Origin: Hyphomicrobiales bacterium
GTDB taxonomy: Bacteria > Pseudomonadota > Alphaproteobacteria > Rhizobiales > JAJFHC01
DNA: 64,000 nt
Reading direction: 5' to 3'
Assembly (NCBI GenBank): GCA_021775835.1
Contig: JAJFHC010000125.1
Coordinates: 1-64,000 of the forward strand
The notes under the pieces were generated by a model. The model did no database searches. It was not told where the DNA came from and was given only the letters and a program-made list of their open reading frames with translations. Positions 49,912 through 58,369 of the stretch are shown here, piece after piece; position 1 is the stretch's first letter; every line of letters starts with the position of its first letter. The position numbers and the translations under genes were made by a program.

Positions 49912-52857
49912 ATGGCCGAGCCGGTCGAGATCACCTATCGCGCCTTCCTGTCGTACAGTCACAGGGATACGAAAGAGGCCGCCTGGTTGCACAGAAAGCT
50001 CGAGCGTTGGGGGATCGACCGTGATCTCGTCGGGCGCGAGACGGATGTGGGTGTCGTGCCAAAGAACCTGCGCCCGATCTTCCGCGATCGCGACGATTTT
50101 GCCGGCGGTAATTCTCTCCAGGATGCGACCATTGCCGCGTTGAAAGCATCCCGGTTCCTGATCGTCTTGTGCTCACCCAATGCGGCCGCCAGCGTTTATG
50201 TCAACGAGGAAGTCCGCCAGTTCAAGGCCCTTGGCCGGTCCCACAGCGTGATTCCCGTCATCATCGCCGGAGAACCTGGCGACCCGGATCTCGAATGCTT
50301 TCCGGCTGCGGTCAAATTCACCGTCAACGATGAGGGCCGGATCACAGACAAGCTTGCCGAACCGGTCGCCCCCGATTTCCGGGACATTGGCGATGGCCGC
50401 GACCGGGCGGCGGCCAAGGTCGTGGCCGGCATGCTTGGTGTGCGCTATGACGAGATTATTCAGCGCGAGAAACAGGCCGAACGGAAACGCAATCTGCGAA
50501 ACGCCATCGCCGCGGCCTCGTTCTGCACGATCACGGCGGTCGGCGGCTATTTTTACTGGCAGTCGCTTCATCTGGCGACCCAGCAGGAGTTGAGCAAAAA
50601 GGAAATCGTCAAGCTCCAGGGCCTGGTCAAGAGTCTGCTGTCCACGACCGCCAATGCCGCGGAAGCGCCCGAGGTGGCAACAAACCTCGAAGAGGCCCTG
50701 AAGTCCGCACAGCGCCAGGCCAATACCGGCGACAAACGCATGGCGCGCGCACTGGATTTGCTGGGCCAGGGCAAGGTTGCCAAAGCCGAGGAACTCTTCC
50801 AGGAGGTTGCCGACCAGAAAGCTGCGCGGATAGCCCAAGCCGAAAACAGCATCAAGAGAGAAAGAGCCGAGACCGCTGCGGCCTTCCGCAACCTGGGCGC
50901 GATTGCAAGGCTGGCCGATCCCAAGCGCGCCCGCACCGCCTATACACAAGCCTTGAAATTTGAGCCTGACCATCCTGAGTCCCTTTACTGGCACGGGACA
51001 CTCCATCTCCGGTCCGGCGACCTGGCGGCGGCCGAGGTCTCTCTTGCGCGGCTGAAGCAGGTATCGACGGCATCCGGAGACAAGCGGGGGATCTACCGCG
51101 CCGACCTGCGGCTGGGCGAGATTGTCAAGCATCGGGGCAGTCTTGAGGCCGCTCTCGAACACCAACGTCAGGCTATTGCCATTGCCACGGAGCTATTGGA
51201 CGAAAGGCCCAGTGATCTTGAACGCCAGCGCGACCTGTCGGTGTCGCACGTCAACATTGGCGACGTTCAGAGCGCTCAGGGCGATCTCACCAGCGCCTTC
51301 ACGTCCTACCAGGACAGCCTTGCAATAAGACAACGGCTTGTCGCCGCCGACCCCAAGAACACCGGCTGGCAACGGGATCTATCAGTCTCCCACTATAAAG
51401 TCGGTACCGTTGAAGTGGCCCGGGGTGCCCTCGCCCCGGCTTCGTCTTCCTACCGTACCAGCCTCGACATCAGGCAAAGCCTCGCCGACGCCGAACCGGA
51501 CAACGCCGGCTGGAGTCACGATGTTTACGCCGCGCTCTGGCGCGTCGCTGATGTGGAGATCCGCCAGGGCACGCTGGCAGAAGCCCTGAAGAAACTCGTG
51601 TCGGGAAAGGCCATCATGGAACGCCTCGTGGCGTCCGATCCCGGCAACGCAGGGTGGCAGCGTGATCTTTCGGTGTCCTACAATAAGATTGGCGACGTCC
51701 AGAAATCCCTGGGCGGACTCACCGGTGCCCTGGCCTCCTATCGCAGTGGTCTTGTCATACGCGAGCGCCTCGCCAAATCGGACCCGGACAACACCCGCTG
51801 GCAGACCGACTTGTCGGTTTCCTACGACAAGGCCGGGAACATCCAGAAGGCGCAGGGCCAGCTCGACGAGGCACTAGCCTCTTTTCGCGACAGCCTCGCG
51901 ATCCGGGAGCGGCTTGCCAAGTCTGATCCCGGAAATGCCGGGTGGCAACGCAACCTGTCGGTTTCCTACAACAAGGTCGGCACCCTGAAGGTAGCCCAGG
52001 GCGACCTGCCCGGTGCCCTTGCCGCCTATAGGGACAGCCTTGCGATAAGAAAGCGTCTGGCGGTATCCGATTCCGGGAATGCAAGATGGCAGCGCGACCT
52101 ATCGGTCTCTTATGACAGAGTAGGCGACGTGCAGGCAGCCCAGCGTGATCTCGCCAGTGCACTGGCATCCTACCGGGACAGCTTGACAATCAGGGAACGT
52201 CTCGCCGCATCCGATACCGGCAATGCGGGTTGGCAACGCGACCTTTCCATTTCCCACGAGAAAGTCGGCAACCTTCAAAGGGCACAACGGGACTTTACCG
52301 GAGCGCTCGCCTCGTATCGCAAAAGCCTCGCGATCATTCAGCGCCTCACCGCAGCCGATCCCGAGAATGCCGGCTGGCAGCGCCACCTGTCCGTATCCTT
52401 TGAAAAGATCGGCGACATGCATAGTGCCCAAGGCGCATTCGCTGACGCTCTTTCATCGTATGGCAATGGGCTAACCATCAGGAAGCGTCTCGCCGACTCC
52501 GATCCCAAAAATGCCGGATGGCAGAGCGACCTGATGGTCGCCTACGACAAGGTCGGCGGTGCCCATGAAGCCGCGAACCACATGGATAAGGCGCTGGCAA
52601 CCTATCGCGAAGGGCTTGCCGTCCGACAGCGTCTTGCTGCAGCAAACCCGGAAAATCCGAGACCGCAGGCAAATCTTGCCGCCGGGCACGGAAAGCTGGG
52701 CGTCCTTCTGAAGAAGATGAGCCGCAGGCATGAAGCGCTTGAGGCTTTCAAACAAGGCCGGGAAATCATTGCAAAACTCGCGAAGGATACAGGTCAGGCC
52801 AACTGGCAGAATTACCTCGCAGCGTTTGACCGGGATATTGCGGAACTGGAAAAATGA
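49912..52857 (+). CDS. TIR domain-TPR repeat membrane protein
   Basis: 981-residue protein. The TIR domain is at about 8-150: YRAFLSYSHRDTKEAAWLHRKLERWGID, FRDRDDFAGGNSLQDATIAALKASRFLIVLCSPNAAASVYVNEEVRQF with a candidate NADase Glu at 99-100, then VIPVIIAGEPGDP. One membrane helix lies at about 198-217, a charged coiled-coil/TPR region at 220-440, and then ten to eleven 48-residue TPR-like repeats (consensus DLSVSYnKVGd.Q.AqGDL..ALaSYRdSLaIReRLA.sDP.NAGWQr) to the end. AGGA six bases before the ATG at 49912 sets the start. TIR with large repeat arrays suggests an innate-immune-like sensor; the role is not proven. Confidence 0.88.
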   Translation: MAEPVEITYRAFLSYSHRDTKEAAWLHRKLERWGIDRDLVGRETDVGVVPKNLRPIFRDRDDFAGGNSLQDATIAALKASRFLIVLCSPNAAASVYVNEEVRQFKALGRSHSVIPVIIAGEPGDPDLECFPAAVKFTVNDEGRITDKLAEPVAPDFRDIGDGRDRAAAKVVAGMLGVRYDEIIQREKQAERKRNLRNAIAAASFCTITAVGGYFYWQSLHLATQQELSKKEIVKLQGLVKSLLSTTANAAEAPEVATNLEEALKSAQRQANTGDKRMARALDLLGQGKVAKAEELFQEVADQKAARIAQAENSIKRERAETAAAFRNLGAIARLADPKRARTAYTQALKFEPDHPESLYWHGTLHLRSGDLAAAEVSLARLKQVSTASGDKRGIYRADLRLGEIVKHRGSLEAALEHQRQAIAIATELLDERPSDLERQRDLSVSHVNIGDVQSAQGDLTSAFTSYQDSLAIRQRLVAADPKNTGWQRDLSVSHYKVGTVEVARGALAPASSSYRTSLDIRQSLADAEPDNAGWSHDVYAALWRVADVEIRQGTLAEALKKLVSGKAIMERLVASDPGNAGWQRDLSVSYNKIGDVQKSLGGLTGALASYRSGLVIRERLAKSDPDNTRWQTDLSVSYDKAGNIQKAQGQLDEALASFRDSLAIRERLAKSDPGNAGWQRNLSVSYNKVGTLKVAQGDLPGALAAYRDSLAIRKRLAVSDSGNARWQRDLSVSYDRVGDVQAAQRDLASALASYRDSLTIRERLAASDTGNAGWQRDLSISHEKVGNLQRAQRDFTGALASYRKSLAIIQRLTAADPENAGWQRHLSVSFEKIGDMHSAQGAFADALSSYGNGLTIRKRLADSDPKNAGWQSDLMVAYDKVGGAHEAANHMDKALATYREGLAVRQRLAAANPENPRPQANLAAGHGKLGVLLKKMSRRHEALEAFKQGREIIAKLAKDTGQANWQNYLAAFDRDIAELEK
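51229..52700 (+). repeat. In-frame 144-bp tandem repeats inside the TIR-TPR gene
   Basis: Ten units of 48 codons each begin with DLSVS or a variant; unit 3 (DVYAALWRVADV) is the most divergent and the last ones decay (DLMVAYDKV, NLAAGHGKL). The regular unit length with uneven similarity points to growth of the array by unequal exchange. It is coding repeat, not a CRISPR or mobile element. Confidence 0.8.
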
Positions 52858-52883
52858 ACGCCGGCCATTTTCGTGCCCTCGGT

Positions 52884-53561
52884 TTATCCGAGGTGTTTTG
52901 AAAACAGTTCCATCGTCCGATCCCAGGCGTTGCGGGAAGCGTCCGGATGAAAGCTTGGTCGTTCGTCGCAATGAAACCCGTGGCCGGCACCTCCATAGAC
53001 ATGGATGTCGCAGTCGGGACGCCGGGCCCGAACGCTCTCCACGTTGCTCATGGGAATGCCATGATCCTCCGCACCGTAATGGAGTTGTGTGGCACAGCAT
53101 GGAACTTTCTCTGCAAAACCGTTGATTCGTCCGCCGTAAAAAGCGCTGGCGGCCGAGATCCCATCAAGCTGCGTGGCCGCCAGGAAGGCAACGGTGCCAC
53201 CCATGCAGAAGCCGACAATACCCACGTTGCCGGCATGGGCCACCGACGCACGGGCGGCTTCAGTGTCGCGCACAAAGGCGTCCCAGTCAGGCTCGGCAAT
53301 AAAGCTCCGGGCATGCTCGACCTCTTCAGGCGAGTAACCGGATTGGAAATTACGTTCCGTGCGGTCGAACAGTGCAGGTGCTATCGCCACATATCCGATG
53401 TCCGCCAGACGGTCACAGACCGAACGAATATGGCTGTTCACGCCAAAGATCTCCTGAATGACAACAACGCCACCACGTGGTGCCGTTGCCGGGTCGGCAC
53501 GATAGGCGCCGAACTCATGGCTATCAGAAGCTCTGAGAGTAAGATCGGGCATTCCCGTCAC
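52884..53561 (-). CDS. Dienelactone hydrolase family protein
   Basis: 225-residue cytosolic alpha/beta hydrolase. The triad is a Cys nucleophile in VGFCMGGTVAF, an Asp in GAEDHGIP and a His in GGAGHGFHCDE. VVVIQEIFGVNSHIRSVCDRLADIGYVAIAPALFDR is the family's opening block with the regulatory Glu. Its start is two bases from the stop of the binding-protein-like gene at 53563, so the pair is one operon. Substrates of family members range from dienelactones to carboxymethylenebutenolide; which one applies here is unknown. Confidence 0.92.
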   Translation of the reverse strand: MTGMPDLTLRASDSHEFGAYRADPATAPRGGVVVIQEIFGVNSHIRSVCDRLADIGYVAIAPALFDRTERNFQSGYSPEEVEHARSFIAEPDWDAFVRDTEAARASVAHAGNVGIVGFCMGGTVAFLAATQLDGISAASAFYGGRINGFAEKVPCCATQLHYGAEDHGIPMSNVESVRARRPDCDIHVYGGAGHGFHCDERPSFHPDASRNAWDRTMELFSKHLG

Positions 53562-53562
53562 C

Positions 53563-54483
53563 TCACGCAGCGCCTGGCGGTTCAGCGCAGACCTGTTCGA
53601 AGCGATAGCGCTCGTTTACAAGGCCATTGTATTCATAGATGTCCAGTGTAGCCTCGTAGGCCGCACGGGTAATCTCCACGTGTGGAGTCCAGCAGCCAAG
53701 TTGCTGATAGGTCTCGATGCAGTCGGCAAGCACAGCTTCTTCTATATCGGGAAAATATGAGGCCTCCGCCTTTGCTATGTCCGCCGCGGGCGTTTCGTTC
53801 ATGTAAATGCGGGTCTTCCTGTAGGCCCGCATGAAGGCTTTGGCCATGTCGGACTCAAGCCATGCCTGCGTTGCGGCAAGGCTTGAAAACCCGCACGGTC
53901 CAATCTGCTTTCCCACTTGAGCCACGATATGACCCGCGCCATCGGCCGCCAGTTGCTGCGGGAACGGGCCTTGCTGTTGCACATACTGACCCTGGCCGGC
54001 GCGAAACGCCTTGTCGATGTCCGCAGCGCCGCCAGGACAAATCGGGATGATCTTGTCGAAATCGATGCCCGCCTTGTGGCAGGCATACTTGAACATGGCC
54101 AGCGGCTGACCGCCCTTGAACATGACGACCTCCGCGCCTTCGAGCTTATCCCAACTGAAGGCCGGGTCGGCTTCACGGCCGGTCAGGAAGAATCCGTCCA
54201 TCTCGTTGATCTGTGCAAAATGAACGACTGTTGGTGTCATTCCTTCGTTCAGGGGTGTGAAGCCCTGGCTGAGAGCGGACTGCACCACGTGCGCTGATCC
54301 GTTCTCAAGCGACGAAATCGCCGAAACACCGGCCGGCGCGACCGACCATTCCGGATCAAGGCCCTCGGCCTGCAGAAACCCGCCGGACATTGTCGAAATC
54401 AGCGGCGAATAGAACGCGGAAAACAACGTGAACTGGATGTTGATCTTTTCCAAACCCGGATACCTCATGTCAGATTGTGCCAA
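53563..54483 (-). CDS. NMT1/THI5-like solute-binding domain protein without signal peptide
   Basis: 306-residue protein with the type-II binding fold: INIQFTLFSAFYSPLISTMSGGFLQAEGLDPEWSVAPAGVSAISSLENGSAHVVQSALSQGF is the SsuA/NMT1-type first lobe, and LEGAEVVMFKGGQPLAMFKYACHKAGID the hinge. Neither the start at 54483 nor the Met at 54468 gives a signal peptide, so it appears cytosolic and no ABC partner is nearby. Proteins of this fold can be enzymes (THI5, dihydroxyphthalate decarboxylase). Translationally close to a dienelactone hydrolase, it may be catalytic. Function unassigned. Confidence 0.78.
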   Translation of the reverse strand: MAQSDMRYPGLEKINIQFTLFSAFYSPLISTMSGGFLQAEGLDPEWSVAPAGVSAISSLENGSAHVVQSALSQGFTPLNEGMTPTVVHFAQINEMDGFFLTGREADPAFSWDKLEGAEVVMFKGGQPLAMFKYACHKAGIDFDKIIPICPGGAADIDKAFRAGQGQYVQQQGPFPQQLAADGAGHIVAQVGKQIGPCGFSSLAATQAWLESDMAKAFMRAYRKTRIYMNETPAADIAKAEASYFPDIEEAVLADCIETYQQLGCWTPHVEITRAAYEATLDIYEYNGLVNERYRFEQVCAEPPGAA

Positions 54484-54819
54484 TCCGCACGACTGGATGC
54501 AGAAGCCGGCGTTTCACCGGGATCGAGTTCTATCAGGGCATCGCACAGACGTCCATTACGGGCACACGATTGTCGGCTTCGTTATGCACGTTCAAGATAG
54601 GCGAGTCCTATCGCAACACATCAATGAAATCTGCCGATGCTGTTTCGATGCCGCAGAGAAAGATTAGACCAGGAGCTTCCATGCTTGTGATGGAAGAACC
54701 GTTCCCTTATGACGCCTTCCTTGACACCGATGCTTGTTGAGGTCTTGTACAACGCCGTCCAATGTGCGGATGACCACCCAGGGTCTTGTCTAGTGTTCGG
54801 ACAGATTGAGGCACGCCAG
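54484..54819. other. 336-bp gap without a recognisable gene
   Basis: Upstream of the NMT1-like gene and downstream of chrR. Short open frames here have no ribosome binding sites or family-like sequence. It must hold the promoter of the 54483 gene, but I see no clear -10/-35 pair, dyad or repeat. Confidence 0.5.
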
Positions 54820-55494
54820 TTATATACCGACCAAGGGCTGGAGCAGGCGTGGCAGCAGTCGCTTGAAGTGGGCCGGGCGCTGTACTGCAACCAGACAAAT
54901 GCAGTCTACGCCCTCTTCGACAACAGGCTGGTGTTCAACGTCCGGATCCAGGTCAGCGACGTCACCTGAGGCAAACCGCCCGCATTCGTCATTGTAGGCC
55001 CCTGACAGGATCAGCGTGACCTCATGGCCCGCGTGACGATGGGCCGGAACGGAACGACCGGCGGCGATCTTCATGAGAAACAGCTTGCCGTCGGCCTTAT
55101 TGCCAAGGCCGATCTGAAACGTTGAGATACCGCCCCCCACGTTCTTCCATTTGACCTGCGAAACCGGCACATCGATCAGCGAGGCCGCGGCCGACGGCAG
55201 TATCCCGTTCCTCGTTGAGCGAGGCACCGCCATGCCGGTTGAGTTTTCCGGTTCCCGTTTACGTTCTTCAGTACCAAGCCGCTCAAGCATGTTGTTCGCA
55301 GCACCCGGCGACAAGGCGACAGGTTTGATCTCATCCAGCATTGCACCTCCAATCGCCTGAGCCCGTTTCACTTTCCGCCGACAGGTTGCACACATGTCTA
55401 TGTGACCTGAAGCAACCACGGCAAAGGCGGCGGGCAGAGAGCCGGCAGCAAAGCTTACGATGGTAGAATCGTCGAGGTGATGATTGACACTCAT
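54820..55494 (-). CDS. chrR: Anti-sigma factor ChrR (zinc, cupin)
   Basis: 224-residue inhibitor of RpoE that releases it under singlet oxygen. The N-terminal zinc site has His6, His31, Cys35 and Cys38 (HHLDD; GHIDMCATC), the same spacing as in characterised ChrR. The C-terminal cupin domain at about 105-200 has PAHRHAGHEVTLILSGAYNDECGRFASGDVADLDP with its metal-binding His/Glu set. Its ATG overlaps the rpoE stop by four bases, so sigma and anti-sigma are made in step. Downstream there is no gene on the same strand for 336 bp. Confidence 0.94.
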   Translation of the reverse strand: MSVNHHLDDSTIVSFAAGSLPAAFAVVASGHIDMCATCRRKVKRAQAIGGAMLDEIKPVALSPGAANNMLERLGTEERKREPENSTGMAVPRSTRNGILPSAAASLIDVPVSQVKWKNVGGGISTFQIGLGNKADGKLFLMKIAAGRSVPAHRHAGHEVTLILSGAYNDECGRFASGDVADLDPDVEHQPVVEEGVDCICLVAVQRPAHFKRLLPRLLQPLVGI

Positions 55495-56093
55495 CTCAGG
55501 TCCTCCAGCATTGTGTTCAATTTCTGGTACGCAATGCGTATTCGGGACTTAACGGTGCCCAGGGGTTGCTTGAGTCTTTCGGCAATTTCCACATGGGTCA
55601 GGTCCTCTGAATACGCCAGCTGTATGACTTGCCGCTGGTCGGAAGGCAGTGTTCCAACCGCTTTGGCGACTATTGCGCTTTCCTGATCGTCATTCACACT
55701 GTCATCACTGGACGGCCCGTCACTTTCGAAATCGAAGTCACTGATATCTTCATACCGCACGCCGCGCGTGCGTCGGAAAGCATCGATGCGCAGATTTCTG
55801 GCAATGGTGAAGATCCATGTGGAAACTGAACCTTTTGATGACGCATAGAGTGACGCTTTGCGCCAGACCTGCATCATCGTGTCCTGCACGAGATCCTCAG
55901 CAAGGTCCGGATTGGCCCCCTTACCCATCATGAACCCTTTCAGCTTTGGACCGTAGTGTTCAAACAGTTCCGTGAATGCCGTTTTGTCGGCATTTTCCGC
56001 GATACGCTGCACCAACTCTGCGTGGACGTGGTGACGGTTTATGACATGCTGGCTCCGCAGTGACGTTTGCATGCGTTCGATGGCCTCGATCAT
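55491..56093 (-). CDS. rpoE: ECF sigma factor RpoE (ECF11 group)
   Basis: 200-residue sigma factor of the singlet-oxygen response. Region 2 is at about 35-105 (AFTELFEHYGPKLKGFMMGKG…AEDLVQDTMMQVWRKASLYASSKGSVSTWIFTIARNLRIDAFRR). An acidic linker (DISDFDFESDGPSSDD) follows, and region 4 is at about 145-195 (LPSDQRQVIQLAYSEDLTHVEIAERLKQPLGTVKSRIRIAYQKL). GAGGGTTACACC precedes the ATG at 56091-56093. A promoter of the type it should recognise lies upstream (56130-56158), so it likely activates itself. The pairing with chrR confirms the group. Confidence 0.95.
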   Translation of the reverse strand: MIEAIERMQTSLRSQHVINRHHVHAELVQRIAENADKTAFTELFEHYGPKLKGFMMGKGANPDLAEDLVQDTMMQVWRKASLYASSKGSVSTWIFTIARNLRIDAFRRTRGVRYEDISDFDFESDGPSSDDSVNDDQESAIVAKAVGTLPSDQRQVIQLAYSEDLTHVEIAERLKQPLGTVKSRIRIAYQKLNTMLEDLR

Positions 56094-56129
56094 GGTGTAA
56101 CCCTCGCCGACAAATAGACGTTATGAACC

Positions 56130-56158
56130 GGTTACGATGAAGGCTGCCGTACAGATCA
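56130..56158 (-). promoter_or_regulatory. RpoE-type promoter upstream of rpoE-chrR
   Basis: On the minus strand TGATCT (56153-56158), 18 bp, then TAACC (56130-56134). Known ECF11 promoters have TGATC at -35 and TA-rich -10 at 18 bp, so this fits autoregulation. It would start transcription about 30 bases before the rpoE ATG. The same -35 and spacing occur before the DUF2177 gene. Confidence 0.6.
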
Positions 56159-56375
56159 CTTTTTTACGAACCGGTGCAAAGAGAAGAGCGGCGCCGATGG
56201 CTCTGGATTTAGGTCAACCTTATGACAACGTTCAGAAAGGCTCTCCGGATCACCTCATTTCGCGATCCGGGAAGAACTCAAACCGGACAATCCATTCGAG
56301 GGTGGCGGCGTAGAAACCTTTAAGTGACCGGCGACAGGCGCCGGGTTGCGCTGTAAACTCGAAGGGACATTCCAA

Positions 56376-56861
56376 ATGAAGAAACTACTTGCAACATCTG
56401 TCATCGCGTTCGCCATGGCCGCCACTGCTGCTCAGGCGAAAAACATTGTTGAAGTCGCTCAGGACGCCGGGTCCTTCAGCACACTGATCGCAGCGGCCCA
56501 GGCCGCCGGTCTGGCAGGAGCTCTGGCGAACGGTGAGAATCTGACAGTCTTCGCGCCAACCGATGAAGCTTTTGCAAAGCTGCCGGCAGGTACGGTCGAG
56601 GAACTGTTGAAACCGGAGAACAAGGACAAGCTTGCAGCAATCCTCTCGTACCATGTTGTTCCACGAAAACTAACATCCAACATGCTGCCGGGGCGCGCAA
56701 TTCACGTGAAGACGCTGAAGGCCGGTGGCGACACGACGCTCGCCGTCACCAAGTCGCACAGCGGGGTCACGGTCGACAACGCGAATGTTGTTTCTGCCGA
56801 TATCAAGGCTTCAAACGGCATCATCCACGTGATCGATACTGTTGTCCTGCCGTCCAGGTAG
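56376..56861 (+). CDS. Secreted fasciclin (FAS1) domain protein
   Basis: 161-residue exported protein from the ATG at 56376 after GAAGGGACATTCC. The Sec signal is MKKLLATSVIAFAMAATAAQA. The single FAS1 domain has NIVEVAQDAGSFSTLIAAAQAAGLAGALANGENLTVFAPTDEAFAKLP (first conserved block) and SNGIIHVIDTVVLPS (second block). Such proteins mediate adhesion or are envelope-stress products. It is divergent from rpoE, and in related bacteria fasciclin genes often lie near ECF sigma genes, so RpoE control is possible, but I found no matching promoter on this strand. Confidence 0.92.
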   Translation: MKKLLATSVIAFAMAATAAQAKNIVEVAQDAGSFSTLIAAAQAAGLAGALANGENLTVFAPTDEAFAKLPAGTVEELLKPENKDKLAAILSYHVVPRKLTSNMLPGRAIHVKTLKAGGDTTLAVTKSHSGVTVDNANVVSADIKASNGIIHVIDTVVLPSR

Positions 56862-56883
56862 GTCCGTTTCATGTGTCACCATC

Positions 56884-56923
56884 GGAAGCGGGCGAGCCCC
56901 ATGGAAAGCGTGCGCCCGCTTCC
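56884..56923 (+). terminator. Hairpin after the fasciclin gene
   Basis: GGAAGCGGGCG (56884-56894) pairs perfectly with CGCCCGCTTCC (56913-56923) over an 18-base loop, 22 bp after the stop codon. There is no immediate T run; a T-rich stretch follows only near 56970. Confidence 0.5.
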
Positions 56924-57085
56924 ACACAAGATTCACCGTTTCGTCACTGCATCTTGCCGTGGCGGGTGTCTTTTTTTCGTACACTGAAAAGCCGTTTGAC
57001 GATTCAAGATCTGCATCATAGCGTCCGGTCCACTTCAGGTTGATTTCAATATTGTAATTTTCCAGAAACCAGGATTCCCACCGTA

Positions 57086-57892
57086 ATGAATTTCCCCAAT
57101 TTGAAATGTCTTTGCGTCGCGACAGCGATCGGCGTCATGGGTAGCACCGCATCCATCGCAGGGGAAAAACAGGCATCCGCTGCCGGCTACGGCGAACGAC
57201 CAGTGAAGGAGTGGACGGTCAAGATTGGTGCCCTCGGTATGCTCAAACCGGAGTACGAAGGTTCCGACGATTACGAAGTGACCGGCTTCCCGAACGTCGA
57301 CATTCGTTGGCGTGACAGGGCCTTCCTCAACGCGAGAGACGGTTTGGGTGTGAATATCTGGAATGACCGGATGTTCACGCTCTCAACTTCCGTCGGATAC
57401 ACGTTCGGTCGGGATCATGACAAATCCAGTGATCTGAACGGTCTCGGTGATATCGAGGGCGGTGCGCTGGCAGTCGTGAAAGGCAGCATCCGTCACAGAG
57501 GTTTCTCCCTGTCGGGACGGCTCAGTCATCAGCTAACCGGTGATGACACGGGGTTTCTCGCCAATTTCGGTCTTGGCTACATGTGGCGTTCGCAACAAGG
57601 CTGGTTTCTCAGGCCGGGGCTTCAGACAAGCCTGGCAAGTGGTGAGTACATGGAACGATATTTCGGCGTGACTACCGGACAGTCATTCAGTTCCGGCCTT
57701 CGGGCTTTTGATGCGGATGGAGGCTTCAAATCGTTCGGTGCGGGTATCTTGGCCGGATACGCTTTGGATGAACATTGGAGCATCGGAAGCCGCGCCTCGT
57801 ACGACCGCCTCGTAGGGGACGCCGCGGACAGCCCGATCACAAAGGCCAAGGATCAGTTCAAGCTCAGTCTCGGTCTGACCTACTCATTCTGA
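57086..57892 (+). CDS. MipA/OmpV family outer-membrane beta-barrel protein
   Basis: 268-residue outer-membrane protein. The signal peptide is about 1-26 (CVATAIGVMGSTASIAGEK). Then comes WTVKIGALGMLKPEYEGSDDYEVTGFPNVDIRWRDRAFLNARDGLG, the family's first strands, and alternating amphipathic strands to the final ...LGLTYSF with the C-terminal Phe used for barrel assembly. MipA scaffolds peptidoglycan enzymes in E. coli, while OmpV relatives may be small-molecule channels. It is a single-gene unit that ends two bases from the convergent DUF2177 gene. Confidence 0.9.
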   Translation: MNFPNLKCLCVATAIGVMGSTASIAGEKQASAAGYGERPVKEWTVKIGALGMLKPEYEGSDDYEVTGFPNVDIRWRDRAFLNARDGLGVNIWNDRMFTLSTSVGYTFGRDHDKSSDLNGLGDIEGGALAVVKGSIRHRGFSLSGRLSHQLTGDDTGFLANFGLGYMWRSQQGWFLRPGLQTSLASGEYMERYFGVTTGQSFSSGLRAFDADGGFKSFGAGILAGYALDEHWSIGSRASYDRLVGDAADSPITKAKDQFKLSLGLTYSF

Positions 57893-57894
57893 AC

Positions 57895-58296
57895 TTAACT
57901 GAGCACCCGGGCGGCATGATATCCTGCAAATGCGGACAGTCCCGTGATGGCCGTACCCCATGCCATGTCCACGACCGACACAGCCAGTGGCCAGTTCCGT
58001 AAGGTGGCGTAATTTGTCATGTCATAAGTGGCATAGGCGAAGAAGCCGAACAGGGCGCCGTACAGGAGCGCGCTTGCCGGCGACCCGGTCTTGAGTGCCG
58101 GGGCCACGGCGAAGATTATGACGCCTACCAGGTAGAGCGCATAGAAGACCGCAGCCGCACCATAGTTGGGGGTTTCAAGCAGAAGGTCGCCCATCCTGCT
58201 GGCGTAGAAGCCTCTGGCAATCCAGGCAAGCCAGACAAAATCGATTGCCAGAAAGACAACAGCAGTTCCCACATAGGCGGCGACGTACTGAACCAT
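57895..58296 (-). CDS. DUF2177 family membrane protein, likely RpoE target
   Basis: 133-residue inner-membrane protein with four helices (YVGTAVVFLAIDFVWLAWIA, YGAAAVFYALYLVGVIIFAVAP, LLYGALFGFFAYATYDMTNYATL, VVDMAWGTAITGLSAFAGYHAA). The YDMTNYATLRNWP loop is the DUF2177 hallmark. The ATG at 58294-58296 follows AAGGACGAATTC. A TGATCT-N18-TAGAA promoter candidate lies 28-56 bp upstream. DUF2177 genes belong to the singlet-oxygen RpoE regulon in other alphaproteobacteria as far as I recall; the molecular role is unknown. Confidence 0.88.
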   Translation of the reverse strand: MVQYVAAYVGTAVVFLAIDFVWLAWIARGFYASRMGDLLLETPNYGAAAVFYALYLVGVIIFAVAPALKTGSPASALLYGALFGFFAYATYDMTNYATLRNWPLAVSVVDMAWGTAITGLSAFAGYHAARVLS

Positions 58297-58323
58297 GAAT
58301 TCGTCCTTGGTTGTTTCTGTCTG

Positions 58324-58352
58324 TTCTACGCTACTGTTTCGGTGACAGATCA
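58324..58352 (-). promoter_or_regulatory. RpoE-type promoter upstream of DUF2177
   Basis: On the minus strand TGATCT (58347-58352), an 18-bp spacer and TAGAA (58324-58328). The -35 and spacing are identical to the candidate before rpoE. It begins 18 bp after the deacetylase stop, so DUF2177 has its own promoter. Confidence 0.6.
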
Positions 58353-58369
58353 CGACCGTGTCGGTTGAA

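Noticed and set aside
51229..52700. Regularly spaced DNA repeats that could look like a CRISPR array
   Set aside because: The 144-bp period is exactly 48 codons of one open frame and encodes TPR-like units; there are no short identical repeats with unique spacers.
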